Source: Cornus controversa (Eukaryota; Streptophyta; Magnoliopsida; Cornales; Cornaceae). Taken from it: 64,000 nt of DNA. Position numbers and translations under genes: made by a program. Shown here in pieces: positions 24,237-36,200 of the stretch (the stretch's first letter is position 1; each line of letters opens with the position of its first letter). The notes below the pieces were generated by a model. That model was not told the DNA's origin. It did not search any database and was given only the letters and a program-made list of their open reading frames with translations. Where the stretch lies: NCBI GenBank assembly GCA_026545225.1, contig CM048853.1, positions 47,107,755 through 47,171,754 on the forward strand, given 5' to 3'.

Positions 24237-25719
24237 ATGTCTCCTGATCTTGTGAATGCTACCACCATGACCACTACTCTAGCCAAAGCCGCGAGCCTAT
24301 CGAGCCGTGCCTACGTTACGTTCTTGGCCGGTAACGGTGACTATGTGAAGGGTGTGGTTGGTCTGGCCAAGGGTTTAAGGAAGGTCAAAGCTGCGTACCC
24401 ATTAGTGGTGGCGATTTTGCCTGACGTGCCGGAGGAGCACCGACGCATACTGGTGTCTCAGGGTTGCATCGTTCAGGAGATTGAGCCGGTGTACCCACCG
24501 GAGAACCAAACCCAGTTCGCTATGGCCTATTATGTCATTAACTATTCCAAGCTTCGAATATGGGAGGTAATCTTACGTTATCATGATTGTCTTATATTAA
24601 TTGTTTCCTTTCTTATAATTCTCCTTCCTTATAAATAATATTGTTTCCATTTTTGGTTTATATATATATATATATTTGTGTCAGTTAAAAATCATTAATT
24701 TGGTTTTTAATTGTGATATATATGTTGGTTTCAATATGTAGTTTGTGGAGTACAGTAAGATGATATACTTGGACGGAGACATACAAGTGTTTGACAACAT
24801 TGACCATCTCTTTGACTTTCCTAATGACTATTTCTATGCTGTGATGGATTGCTTCTGTGAGCAAACTTGGAGTCACAGCCCACAGTACAAGATTGGGTAC
24901 TGCCAACAGTGCCCTAACAAGGTCCAATGGGCTTCAGAGTTGGGCCCCAAGCCTCCTCTCTACTTCAACGCTGGTTTTTTTGTGTATGAGCCCAGCCTAT
25001 CCACCTACGATGATCTCTTGAAGGCCCTCAAAATTACACCTCCTACCTCTTTTGCTGAGCAGGTACTAGCCACACCTCTAAGGCTATTTATGTCATTTTC
25101 AACTATATTTCCTATATATATATATATATGTTTTTCAGGGCTTCTTGAACATGGTCTGTAGCAAAATTAATTATTTAATCTAATTGTTTAATTTGGGTGC
25201 TAATGTTCTTTTATATATATATTGCAGGACTTCTTGAATGTGTTCTTTAGGGATAAATATAGGCCCATCTCTTCAGAATACAACCTTGTTTTGGCCATGT
25301 TGTGGCGTCACCCAGACAATATTGACCTTGACAATGTCAAAGTTGTTCACTATTGTGCTGCAGTAAGTTGATATATATAAATTATATATATATATATTTT
25401 TTCGAAAGTTATCACTGACTATTTGTAACGTTCATGGTATAAATTATTATCCAATTTATAAATATTGCTTTTTATCAAAATTCTGATAGGGTAAATCTGT
25501 CATTTTGGTTTGCAGGGGGCAAAGCCATGGAGGTATACTGGGAAAGAAGAGAACATGGATAGGGAAGACATCAAAATGCTAGTGAAGAAGTGGTGGGATA
25601 TATATGATGATGAAACATTGGATTATAAGCCTACTGAAGCTGGTGGTGCCGGTGAATTGATGGTGGCGCTGTCCAAAGCCGCTGGTTTTCACCACATCAA
25701 GGCCCCTTCTGCCGCCTAA
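24237..25719 (+). CDS. GolS: Galactinol synthase, tandem copy 3 (4 exons, complete)
   Basis: Same GT8 enzyme. Exons 24237-24566, 24742-25062, 25228-25362 and 25516-25719 give 329 residues with the DGD motif, CFCEQTWSH, YCQQCP, LYFNAG and terminal APSAA. It starts MSPDLVNATT (Ser at position 2, Ala in the others). The C-terminal region differs slightly (ALSKAAGFHHIKAPSAA). Intron 2 contains a decoy copy of the exon 3 start at 25131-25161 (polypyrimidine, CAG, GGCTTCTTGAACATGGTC). Using it would add sequence and a TAG at 25158-25160, so the true acceptor is TTGCAG at 25227. Upstream lie D4, then M4, then the orphan M3/D3 pair. No inactivating change is seen. Confidence 0.97.
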
Positions 25720-26971
25720 TTTATTCTAGGAAAATACCTTTCAAGTCTATACATATATATATATATATATATATATATTAAGAAATATATATACATATAT
25801 ATATATATCAAGAAATGGAATACAATTTGGATAGTTTTAAATCCATTTCTTCTTTTTTACTATAGTAGTCCTATGAGATAATTAATTCATCTTTCTATAT
25901 GTTTTTTGATTTCTTTCACTATCTTCTTTTCAATGAGAACATCAACCAAAACTGAATGAGAACTGAGCCATGTCCATCATGACCACAAGTTTCAATCAGT
26001 TCATTTAGATAAAAGATAATTAAGAAGAAAATCATTCTTACGTTTCCTTTTGCTTCTGTCATCAAATCTACAATGTCAAGGGAAAATTTTCACAATTAGA
26101 AACAAACCATGTGGAGGGCATAAATGTCACAAGCATGCTACACATGGGCATCTGATGAGGCAGTCTAAATGCATTCGTATAGACTCGACAGTCGCTACAA
26201 AACCTTGAACCTGAAAAACATATATAAAACAAAAGTGAGCTTAAAGCCCAATGAATGTAACACTACTACACAAGACTAATAAACATTGACATTATTTGAA
26301 AACTTCAAGCCCTATATGCATTATAACTTTTACTCTTCTTGGCCAGAGTATGGATCTCATATAACTTCATGTCATATAGGCATCTTCATGTCATATAAGC
26401 ATCTTCAATACTTCAATGTATACTTTCAAGTATAAAACTTTTAGTGAATACACTCTCACCTTGAATATCTTCCAAATTTGTTTACCCTTTGATATTGTTG
26501 AGGTTGTAGTTTATTCCTTCTTTCCTATACAACATTATACTCACGTCATATAGATTTTTAAATATAATTAGACAATAATCATAACAAATAATTCATATAA
26601 ACTTCAAAAATCAATTATGATAATCATAAAACATAGAAATATTTTGTCAAACACATAGTAAGCAAGAATACCAAGCTCATCCTTTACATTACTTACAAGT
26701 ATACATTGCTACACACCCTTCAAAATCAATACTAATATGATTAAGTACTCCAATTATACAATACACTCCAGTGTTTCAGTCTAATACCTCCACACTTGCA
26801 ATTTCAATGATACATTTCCTTTTCCTATGCGCTGTCAACATTTTCAATTTTAATGGACTTTCCGACATTCAATTGACCTACAAATTTTATAGCAGATAGG
26901 AAACATATTCAAGAACATCATATTAAAATTAGAGCATGTTTCAATGGTTGGTTTTTAATAAAGAAACAAAA
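25720..26971. other. 3' flank of GolS copy 3 and spacer
   Basis: 25720-26010 partly matches the flanks of copies 1 and 2 (GAGAACATCAACC, GAGCCATGTCCAT). Then follows ordinary AT-rich DNA with no gene. Confidence 0.45.
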
Positions 26972-27183
26972 GAGCAATGCTACACATCATGAAATTATTT
27001 CATGAATTTGTATCACGAATGATGTGGCAGGTAACGTGGAGAGTTAGTATTGGTGGGATTCCCCCCATACACAAAGTCCCATGATATTATCACCGAATCC
27101 CACAAATACTAACTCTCCACGTTACCTGCCACATCATTCATGATAAAATTCATGAAATAATTTCATGACGTTTAGCATTTCTC
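26972..27183. mobile_element. MITE, family B copy 1
   Basis: A 212-bp palindrome: GAGCAATGCTACACATCATG against CATGACGTTTAGCATTTCTC at the ends, with long inner arms (GGTAACGTGGAGAGTTAGTA and its complement). Same family as 56028-56229. Confidence 0.85.
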
Positions 27184-28221
27184 GAAACAAAATAATGGAC
27201 TGTTTAAATTCTGCCTCTACCACAACCCCTATTTTTCACCAAATTTTAAAGATTAAACTGTTTTGATTCAGAAAGAACTAGGTGTTCTACTACACATTTC
27301 TGGAAAGTTTTATTAGTCTACTTCCAACCCAACAAACGGTGCACAAATCCGAATTTTCTACAACGTTTTATGACCATTCTCGTAAAGTGACTTTAGGCTG
27401 TCTACAGAACTCGATTTTCATCTTTTTCACTTCTTTTTCATGTAAACTTTATATATAATACCTCTAGCTCCTAATAATCATTATACAACATGTTTATAGC
27501 ATGATTCCTTTCATTTTATACCAACAAAATTCAATCAAATCAATAACACCCAACTCTACCATTCACATACTATTACACTTTTCCTCTACACACACATATA
27601 CAAGCATACATAAGGATTTCATGTTTTCCTTCAATGATTTTCTATACAAAATCATGTATATAGATTATAATCAACATAAAAATATGAAAAAGAAGAAATC
27701 ATAAGACTCAGAAGTATTTTACTTGAGTTTTCCTTCTTTTCCTTCCTCCTCTTTTCTTAGTCTCCTCTCTTCTAACTTCTCTACAAGTCTAAGACACCAA
27801 AAACTTGTTTTGCCAAACAGGACTTAAGATTTGTAGAGACAAGCATTATTTTAGATTATTTGCACTTCACCTCCTTCAACACTTTAAATTTATACTTCAC
27901 CCCCTCAAGTTATTTGCCTTTTAACCCTTCTAAACCATTTTATTTTCCACAAACACCTCACCAACTCTAGATTAATATTTATATATATTAATACATAAAT
28001 TCTAATTAACACATTACAATGGTTAATACCTACTATGATGCACAACATAGACTTCACAATACAACCCACAACATAAACTTCACAATACAACCCACACTAA
28101 GCATGTTACATGCTACCTCCTCAATTTAGTGTACATATGAAATGTTCATATACAATTACTGTTTATTCAAAATTAAATTACGCTAATGAGAATAATCATG
28201 TACCGGGGTCTCACATAATAG
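27184..28221. other. Gene-free spacer
   Basis: AT-rich; the short open frames here show no domain or codon pattern I trust. There is a small tandem repeat at 28045-28095 (ACATAGACTTCACAATACAA type). Confidence 0.4.
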
Positions 28222-28545
28222 TTGCTCACTCCAAGTCCCTTCCCTCTCTTGCCTTTCCATCCACTGATTTCCATGGAATTTCTTTTAAAAAAACAAACTA
28301 CAGGACTTCATAGATTACTAAATTAAGATGGTGTCCCATATTAATCCATATTTAGTTTTTGCTAAATTAAGGCTCATAGCAATATAGTTTCATTTTACTA
28401 TTTTTAAACTGCTTCCAACCGCTTATTTCAACAGTATTCCCTCCTCCATCTCCTCCATTGGAGAATCCTGAAAATCCATAGACTCCAATAAAAATCCAGT
28501 TTTCTTTACAGACAATCAGTCCAAATCCGCCATTAGCCGGATAAT
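28222..28545. repeat. GolS array downstream block, copy C3
   Basis: Matches C1 and C2 (GTTGCTCACTCCAAGTCCCT, TCCTCCATTGGAGAATCCTG, TTTCTTTACAGACAATCAGT). It lies directly before the GolS pseudogene, so that gene lacks the M and D upstream blocks. Confidence 0.6.
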
Positions 28546-28599
28546 TCAAAGCTTAATTAGTCCTTGCATTCTTAACTTTTCTCTCATATAACCTGAACG

Positions 28600-30831
28600 T
28601 CAAATTGTCAGTGCAACCCCTAATGCCACTGCTGTTGTAAACCTGCTAGTTTGCCAAGCAGGGCATATGCTACTTTTCTGGCCGGAAATGGGGACTGTAA
28701 AAGGCGTGATTGGTTTGGCAAAAGGATTGAAGAAAGCCAAGTCTGCTTATCTGCTGGTGGTGGCGGTTTTGCCTGATGTGCCATTAGAGCACCGCCGGAT
28801 TCTCCAGTCTCAGGGCAGTATCGTTAGGGAGATAGAGCCCGTGCACCCACCTGAAAATCAAACACAATTTGCTATGGTTTACTATGTTACCAATTACTCC
28901 AAGCTTTGAATTTGGGAGGTGAGGCTTACCTATATATCTTGGCAATTTGTCTGTTAAATCTTTTGACCATTTCTGCATCCATTTTTATGGTGACTAAAGC
29001 AGGGCTAATCCCCATGGATACACAGATCCTCCCCTAGTTCTCGTGTATTGGTTAACTCCAGAAACCTTATAACCTATCAGAATTTGCAGCCTCATGCCAA
29101 TTAGGCTAAACCTCTGGGGCTTATTTGTACCAAGTTCAGCATATTCATTTCTTTTAAAACATAACTAAACAAAAGCCTTTAAGACTATTCACATGAATTT
29201 TGATTCAAGATAGACTGTCAAATAGATACAATTATCTGATTTAAAACTTTGTTGTCCATGGACCACCAAAGCTGAAAAATTTCAGAAAAATTGACATTTG
29301 GTATTTATCTGCAAAAAAACTGGTGTGTGTGGCAAGAGAAATGCAAACCCTATGGACATAAGAAGGAAAATACACTAATATGTTGGAACAGCCAATTCTT
29401 TTCCATGGATCATATAAATGAGGTCACCTAATATATCTACATCAGAAATGTATGCATTAGGCAGCCAAGCCAGAAGATTTGCTGCCTTATTGGACTCTCC
29501 ATAAATATATAATCACAAAAAGAATATATCTACAAAGAACATAGAAAAAATTCTAGTTTCGCTGATGGTCCTAATTATATATTTCCTTACACATTAGAGT
29601 TGCATATGGCAATCATTGTCCAGATAGGGAGTTTCTTCTCATACATGCATAAGAATCAAATCCCCACAATTGCTGTGTTATTTCACATGCAATGTGAATA
29701 TCCTACCTGGTTCTAACTACCTGTTTCTTAAACATATTATTGCAGTTTGTAGAATATAGTAAGATGGTGTACTTGGATGGAGATAATCAAGTGTATAATA
29801 ACATCAATCACCTATTTGACTTGCCGGATGGTCATTTCTATGCTGTAATGGATTGGTTCTGTGAGAAATCGTGGAGCCAGTCACTGCAGTACAAGATTGG
29901 ATACTGTCAACAATGCCCGGAGAAGGTTGAGTGGCCGGATGAGATGGGTCCCCGGCCTCGCTTTTCTTCAATGCCGGCATGTTTGTGTTCGAGCCGGGCC
30001 TCTCAACCTATGATGACCTCTTGAAAACCCTCAAAGTAACTACTCCTACCTTATTTGCAGAGCAGGTAACAGAAAAATGAATGGTTTTTGTCTTTTGAAT
30101 AAACTCCAATTGATTCATTGATAAGTCAAATTTGCACATTGTTTTCTATTGTACCATGTTCTATAATACTAGGTAAATCATATTGAGAAAATCCTCAAGT
30201 TAGATGCCTTCAATGAAGTCTTTTAGTAAAGCAGATGTGGTTAGAGTAATTTTGAAACTACTGAGAGAGAAAGAATCGACAAACTACACCATAGAGAAGG
30301 GCTTTGTGTACCAGTGTCTTATACTATTTTTCTTGTTTATGACAGGACTTTCTTAACATGTTCTTTAAGGATATATACAAACTGATTCCCTCAACGTACA
30401 ACCTTGTAATGGCAATGTTGTGGCGCCATCCAGATATAATCGACCTTGATGAAACAAAAGTTTTTCACTATTGTGCATTTGTAAGTTATCTGAAGAACTC
30501 GATCATAACTGTGATTATCCTATTCAAATTTTAATTTTCTAACTCTACAAAAAAGAATCTCTAAAGGTATATTTCTTTTACATGCTTAATATTTTCAGGG
30601 ATCAAACCATGGAAATATACAGGAAAAGAACAGAACATGGACAGAGAAGACATAAAAATGCTAGAGAAGAAATGGTGGGAAGTTTACAATGACGAAACAT
30701 TGGATCTCAAGAGCAATGTGAGAACAGGGAATCAGGAGATGTTAGGGGAGTCAATGAACCTACAACCGTTCCTTGCAGCACTATCAGAGGCTGGTGGTGT
30801 TAACTACATCACCACCCCATCAGCCGCTTAG
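28600..30831 (+). pseudogene. GolS: Galactinol synthase pseudogene, divergent copy 4
   Basis: Four exons with normal introns are recognisable: about 28611-28918, 29746-30065, 30346-30480 and 30599-30831. Breaks: no convincing start codon; frame changes near 28640 and at GGGACTGTAAAAGG (about 28692, where two bases are missing against the paralogues); a TGA for Arg in the SKL-IWE stretch at 28907-28909; exon 2 is 320 bp instead of 321, with the shift near 29962; exon 4 has a one-base loss at about 30607 (TCAAACCATGG). Exon 3 is intact (DFLNMFFKDIYK...FHYCAF), and the end TTPSAA survives in frame. It differs from copies 1-3 throughout and has a longer C-terminal linker (NVRTGNQEMLGE), so it is an older paralogue. 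It cannot make a normal enzyme. Confidence 0.93.
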
Positions 30832-31559
30832 TGTACACAGATACAATCCTAACAGTGGTGTATCAGTAGTTATATAGGCAGATTGGTTTGGTCATGAAGT
30901 TGGTCCTCCATGTTGTGGAAGATTGCATCAGTAGTATATATCATTTTTGTGTAGTCAGTCTTATTGTTGGTTGTATCTATGAATATTGGAAGGTATATAT
31001 CAATGTACTGGCGTATACTGTGCTGTTATATAAATTTTACATTAGCTTATATCATGATGGTGGAATCCGTCAAGTTTTTTTTTAAATTTTATAAGTTTTA
31101 TTTGAAATTTTACAGAACATTGGAAGCTTTTCCCAAAGGTCAAGCCTTTTCTTATAAACATTAGGCCCTTCATTCAAAAAAGACATAGAAATTTCAATGT
31201 TCTTCATTCCTGATCAGGTGAAGTTTAATCATTTCTACAACTATTCACCATTCAGCATATAGTCCATAATTTAAAGCGCAACCAATTCAAAGATTATAGA
31301 AGTTGAGATCAACAAAGCATTTAGAGTTATATAGTATTGGATTCATTCCAGCAGAGGCCTCGAGGGCATATAAATATATCACCTGTAGGCGTTAAAAGCG
31401 CCTCAGCAGCCTCTCCGCTTGTACTCACCTTTGATCACTTCTGGGACTCTGTAGTCATCTCTTTCTACAATTATAAATGGTGAAAATTTTCATAAATTAG
31501 TGTGGCAGACATATGCATATACGGATAAACAATACGAAAATTGACATCTTTTTCTTAAT
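30832..31559. other. Spacer after the GolS pseudogene
   Basis: Probable former 3' flank, then AT-rich DNA; no gene is recognised. A GC-richer patch at 31345-31440 has no clear frame. Confidence 0.35.
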
Positions 31560-31887
31560 GAAAAGTTCTGCTATTCATTTACCTCATCAACATCTTCCAC
31601 TTCATCATCTGTAGCATCATCCTCCTCCTCACCATCATCATTGTTCATTCTCCATTAAATATAAGCATAGACATATACATATAAATGTTCTTCATATGAC
31701 CTCTGTCCATGCCATATTCCTCAACCTCATCCATTGGCCTAAATGTCAAGTTTACGCATTGAAGACATGGACATTTACTCCTATTGCTTTTGTCTGTTTG
31801 ACATTGTGCCAACTGAATAAATTCTCTAAGCCCCTTTATATATTCGCGGCTATACCTATTCGGATGATGAATCCATCCCTTATCCAT
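31560..31887 (-). pseudogene. CACTA (En/Spm) transposase fragment, N-terminal domain
   Basis: The minus strand from 31887 encodes MDKGWIHHPNRYSREYIKG followed by EFIQLAQC, CPCLQCVN and a DEVEEYGMDRGHMKN segment. This is the transposase-associated zinc domain found at the start of plant TNP2-type proteins. The frame ends at 31645; an acidic stretch (NNDDGEEEDDATDDEVEDVD) continues in a shifted frame at about 31637-31569. No catalytic domain or termini are seen. A dead fragment. Confidence 0.75.
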
Positions 31888-33200
31888 CTCTGTGACACTA
31901 TGCCAAGTTAAAGAAACATTCATAACAAACAATTTGTTATGCATGTATAATGAATCCTAATGCCTATAACTTGTTGCTAACAGAGACAATGAATTTATAC
32001 AAATATCTTGAACTAAGTGTACCATTAAGGAAATAACCATGAATTCATGAATTAAATTCACAAAAACATCTTAAATTGAGTGTACTCATAAAATAAAAAC
32101 AGAGACAATTATGGGGCTTGCCCCAAATTTTCTAGGGTTCTGAACATGTGAATGACTAAGCACTACAATAGATGCAAAATTGTTCCACTTTTGGTCCATT
32201 AGCCAAGACTCGGATGCAAAAATTCAAATACTTGATATAACACAAGACATGAAGTGGAAAAATGGGCAAGTTCTTTCTGATGTATTCAGCTGTTCGTTGC
32301 AGTGACTCTTCCTTTAGTGGTTCCAAATGTCATGTAATGTAACATGAATAGTTTAGGATATTCAATTATTAGTATAGGACTGGTATTATTATAGATTATA
32401 TTTACAACAATATATATACATATTCTTTCAGAATATTGTGTGTGTGTATATATATATATATTAGTGTGTGGGTGTGTCTGTGTAGAGAGAGAGAGACTTA
32501 CTTCTATGAGAAACAAGCTGCAATTAGATCTGTCATGGATCGGATTTTGATCCAAATTACAAGCATGCACAAGCTTAATTGATAGGAAGATGGGATGCTC
32601 ATTACAATGCTATGTGGACAGCGTACGACCCTGCATGTTACATTTCTTTCAAGTTGCACTGAAAGCAGAAGCTTGAGCTCAGGTTTGAGATTTGCCTAGC
32701 ACAGCTGCATAGGACCTCATCTTATTGGTTTTTTTTCCAAATAAGGTCCTCCTCTTATCTTATTAGATAAGAGTTGAATATAGTCATTTCTTCAAATAAC
32801 TGTCAAATTGTTCAATAGCAAGAACCATAACACTTTACTATTGAAGAATTGTCCCCCAAAAAAAACAAAAGAAAAACTACCAAAAGAAACAAGAGAAAAT
32901 GTTTTCAAGTAAAAGCATTACTTGACCCCTTATTTTAGGGTTCACTACTTTATTACATTAGGAGTCAATGCAAAATTAGTTGCCTTAATATGGTACGGGC
33001 CTACAATTATTGGAAGACCAAGGCACCACCAAACATATCTCTTTCAAGCATCCTACAGCTTACATGCATAATTACTGAAAAATTGAGACAACAAAATGGC
33101 GACATATAAAATTGAACTTCCTCGTACAAACCAGAAGATGAAATTATTCTCTTAGAATGTATAGAACTAATGGATCATGTAACAAATTGGCTTGATGATT
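31888..33200. other. Intergenic DNA below TRAPPC4
   Basis: Includes GT/TA and GA microsatellites (32439-32499) and the TRAPPC4 3' UTR at its right end. No gene is seen. Confidence 0.4.
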
Positions 33201-36200
33201 TCATCGCCCTAACAAGGCAACACGATCCTTCTGTACTGCCTGTGACAGATTGATGTCAAAGAGCTCGCATCGGATGGGCATCTCCATTTCATAGAAGGGG
33301 TTCTTTAAAACATAATCTGTGTACAGTTCATAGACATGTTTCAGGAGACCCTCCATATGTTGTGTTCCAGGCTCACAGACCACGAAGAATTTTGTCCCTG
33401 CAAGAAAATAATCATTTCCACAATTTAATTAACAATCTGAAAGATTCTCAGGTGATAGTTCATTCCCAAGGAGAAATTAATCTTCTGATAACAAATAGAC
33501 AATTCTTTAAAGGAACACCTTAGCAGCAAAGACACCCAGTTCAAATTAAACATTATGTCATCCATACAGATACAATAGCGGAACAACTAAAAGCGCAACA
33601 GAGAGAAACAGATCAAACATAGATACTTGATGCTGCTCAGTATCAGATACTGGGGATGAACATCTAACTAACAGGATATTAGGCTGCTGATTTATTGGTC
33701 TTATGTGGTGTTAATATACCCATACCGTTGGACTTTTAAATTGTGTACCATACATGATCTTTTACTTTCATGATTGTTCAAATAAAAAGCTAAGGATGAT
33801 TTACATTCATTTTATCACGGAGAATCTTAAAGTTACAGTCTGGATCATTTACAGTTTTCACTTTCAACATCGTCAATACCTTAAGTTTTCCCAACTTCAT
33901 TTTGTGAACACTTGAAATAGATGTCCATACTCATCAAAGTGGAGAGGGAAAACCAAATGAGTTGCAGAGGAAAATAAGGAATGAACCTTAATACCCATAG
34001 AACTTTCATGGGGGAGGCAGTGGAAGAAAATGAATCCTATTTCCCATAAAACCCTCACAGGAGAGTTGGACACACTAAAAAAAAGATGGGTAAAGATATG
34101 AAATGGGTATGCCCTTGCCAATGTGCCTGATATTAATTTGATAAAGTCTATGGCAATTCATTTTAATATTATATCGGTATAGACTAAATTTTAAATCAAA
34201 TATAAATAGTTTTTGTCCAGTTATGAAAGAATCTATCTGAGATTATGTTAGACTGTAGAAGCTCATATATAGCATAGCAGGAAGCTACAATGAGTGTGAT
34301 GTATATTCTTCTTCTTTTTCTTCCGCCAAGTAAATTTTATAACCAAAAAACAAGAAGGGTACATGAAAAGCTCTGAACACAGTTGGATCAAAGAGAAAAA
34401 TAAACTCTTGTATAGGTTAAACTTTAATAGTTAAATATAATAAGTAATGGTTTCTGTTGTACACAACAAAACACGGGTAAACAAAGTGAAAGAATACAGC
34501 ATCTGGGTTAGAACAATTCATAAAGAGAAAATTCATTTAGTTTATTTTTTTGAAATGGAAGAACCTACAAAATTCATTAATGTTAGAAAGAAAAAGTAAA
34601 ATAATACCTCTCGCAGCTACTCAAACCGTTGTTTCTAAAGTGTATTTGATGCAATATTCTAATAGCAGTTACTTTTAAACAATTATTTTAATATCAAACA
34701 GTCATATTGTACCATATTTTGAATGAAACATCCTCTCCCAGAATCATCATCAATTAAAGCATAGGGAGATGCTCAACTAAATACATGCTCTAAATCATCA
34801 CTAATGCAACCAACACTACCCTTCACTAGTTGGCATTTACCATTAATATTTAGTTTCTTACAGGACAGGAGGAACTCCAAATAATCACAAGGAGATTCAA
34901 GCATTATTCAAATACAGCACAAACAAGCTTCATATACTCAAAATCAACAATATTGTTCCTTCTCAAAAGCTATGGATTTAATCATTTAATGAAATGACAC
35001 CATAATTTGTAGTTATAGACCATGTGATTACTAATATCCACAAATCATTATAAGAAAAGAAGTCTAATTCCATACTCAAATAATGCAAACAGAAGGCCAT
35101 CTAACGGGAAAATACCTATACCCAATCAATTGAGGGTTGATGTAGTTAGCCGAGGATAAAATTAATCAAAGATAAATAATCATTCCACTTTGGTATTTAG
35201 GAAAATAGAGAAATTTTAATTAAAAAAGAAGAAGAGAGAAGACGAAAACAAATTCATAAGTTCCATTTGGATTGAAGGATTTCAAATGAATGGATTTAGG
35301 TCAATTGTGTAAGAAATATAGCTTGATTGATTTGAGAGGATTTCAAATAAATGGATTTTAGAGAATTATATGTGTGGATTTCAAATAACCAGGTTTAATG
35401 AGATATTTGAATTCCATGCTGGAAAACATTCAAGCTGCACAATAATTGTAATAAAATATTTCTCCTAACCTCTAATTTAATATCAACTTGAACTTTGTAA
35501 TCCAACTTCAATATTTGGACGAGTTAAACTGTAATTAGAGGGTTAGCCTTTTGTTTTGGAGTTTGTAATACGCTATACTCTGCGACTACATTAGTTGAAA
35601 CACTCTGCCTTTATATATATATATATTCGTACTTCTTGAAAAAATTATCCTAAGTTAAAATTGTTTTCTAACAGCTTCCATTACAAACTCATATGTATCA
35701 ATTTGTACTGCATGGATACTTTATGCTGCAGGGACACTTCTAAATGAGTAAAGCACATGTAAATCATGAATTAAGCAATAACATTACACTATCCTCCATT
35801 CAATGATTATTTTACATGAAAAAATAAGCCCCACTGCAGATTATGCACTATATTTTTACTTATGTAAAAAAGATCATTATCCAATGATCCCACCCATGCT
35901 GGATGTAAAAAGGGAAGACTAAATATAGACTTAAAGCTTGGCATTATTTTGCATAAAATCATGCCTTCAAACTCAAATCAAAATCCCCACGTCATCAACC
36001 CGATAGTTTACCAGGAGGATAAGTAATGCCTTAATGTTACCAGGATCATTAAATCTTCAATCATGCAAATAAGTGAAGCCTACAACATAAAATGACTGTA
36101 TTTTGAATATACAGATTTAATGGTTGTAAATATTCTTCAAGAACTCCACCCTGCATTCCAATTTTAATAATGTAATGTGGCCAATAGATCCAATACCATC

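Noticed and set aside
32161..32180. CACTACAA as a terminus of the CACTA fragment
   Set aside because: A single short match, no mirrored end and no 3-bp duplication.
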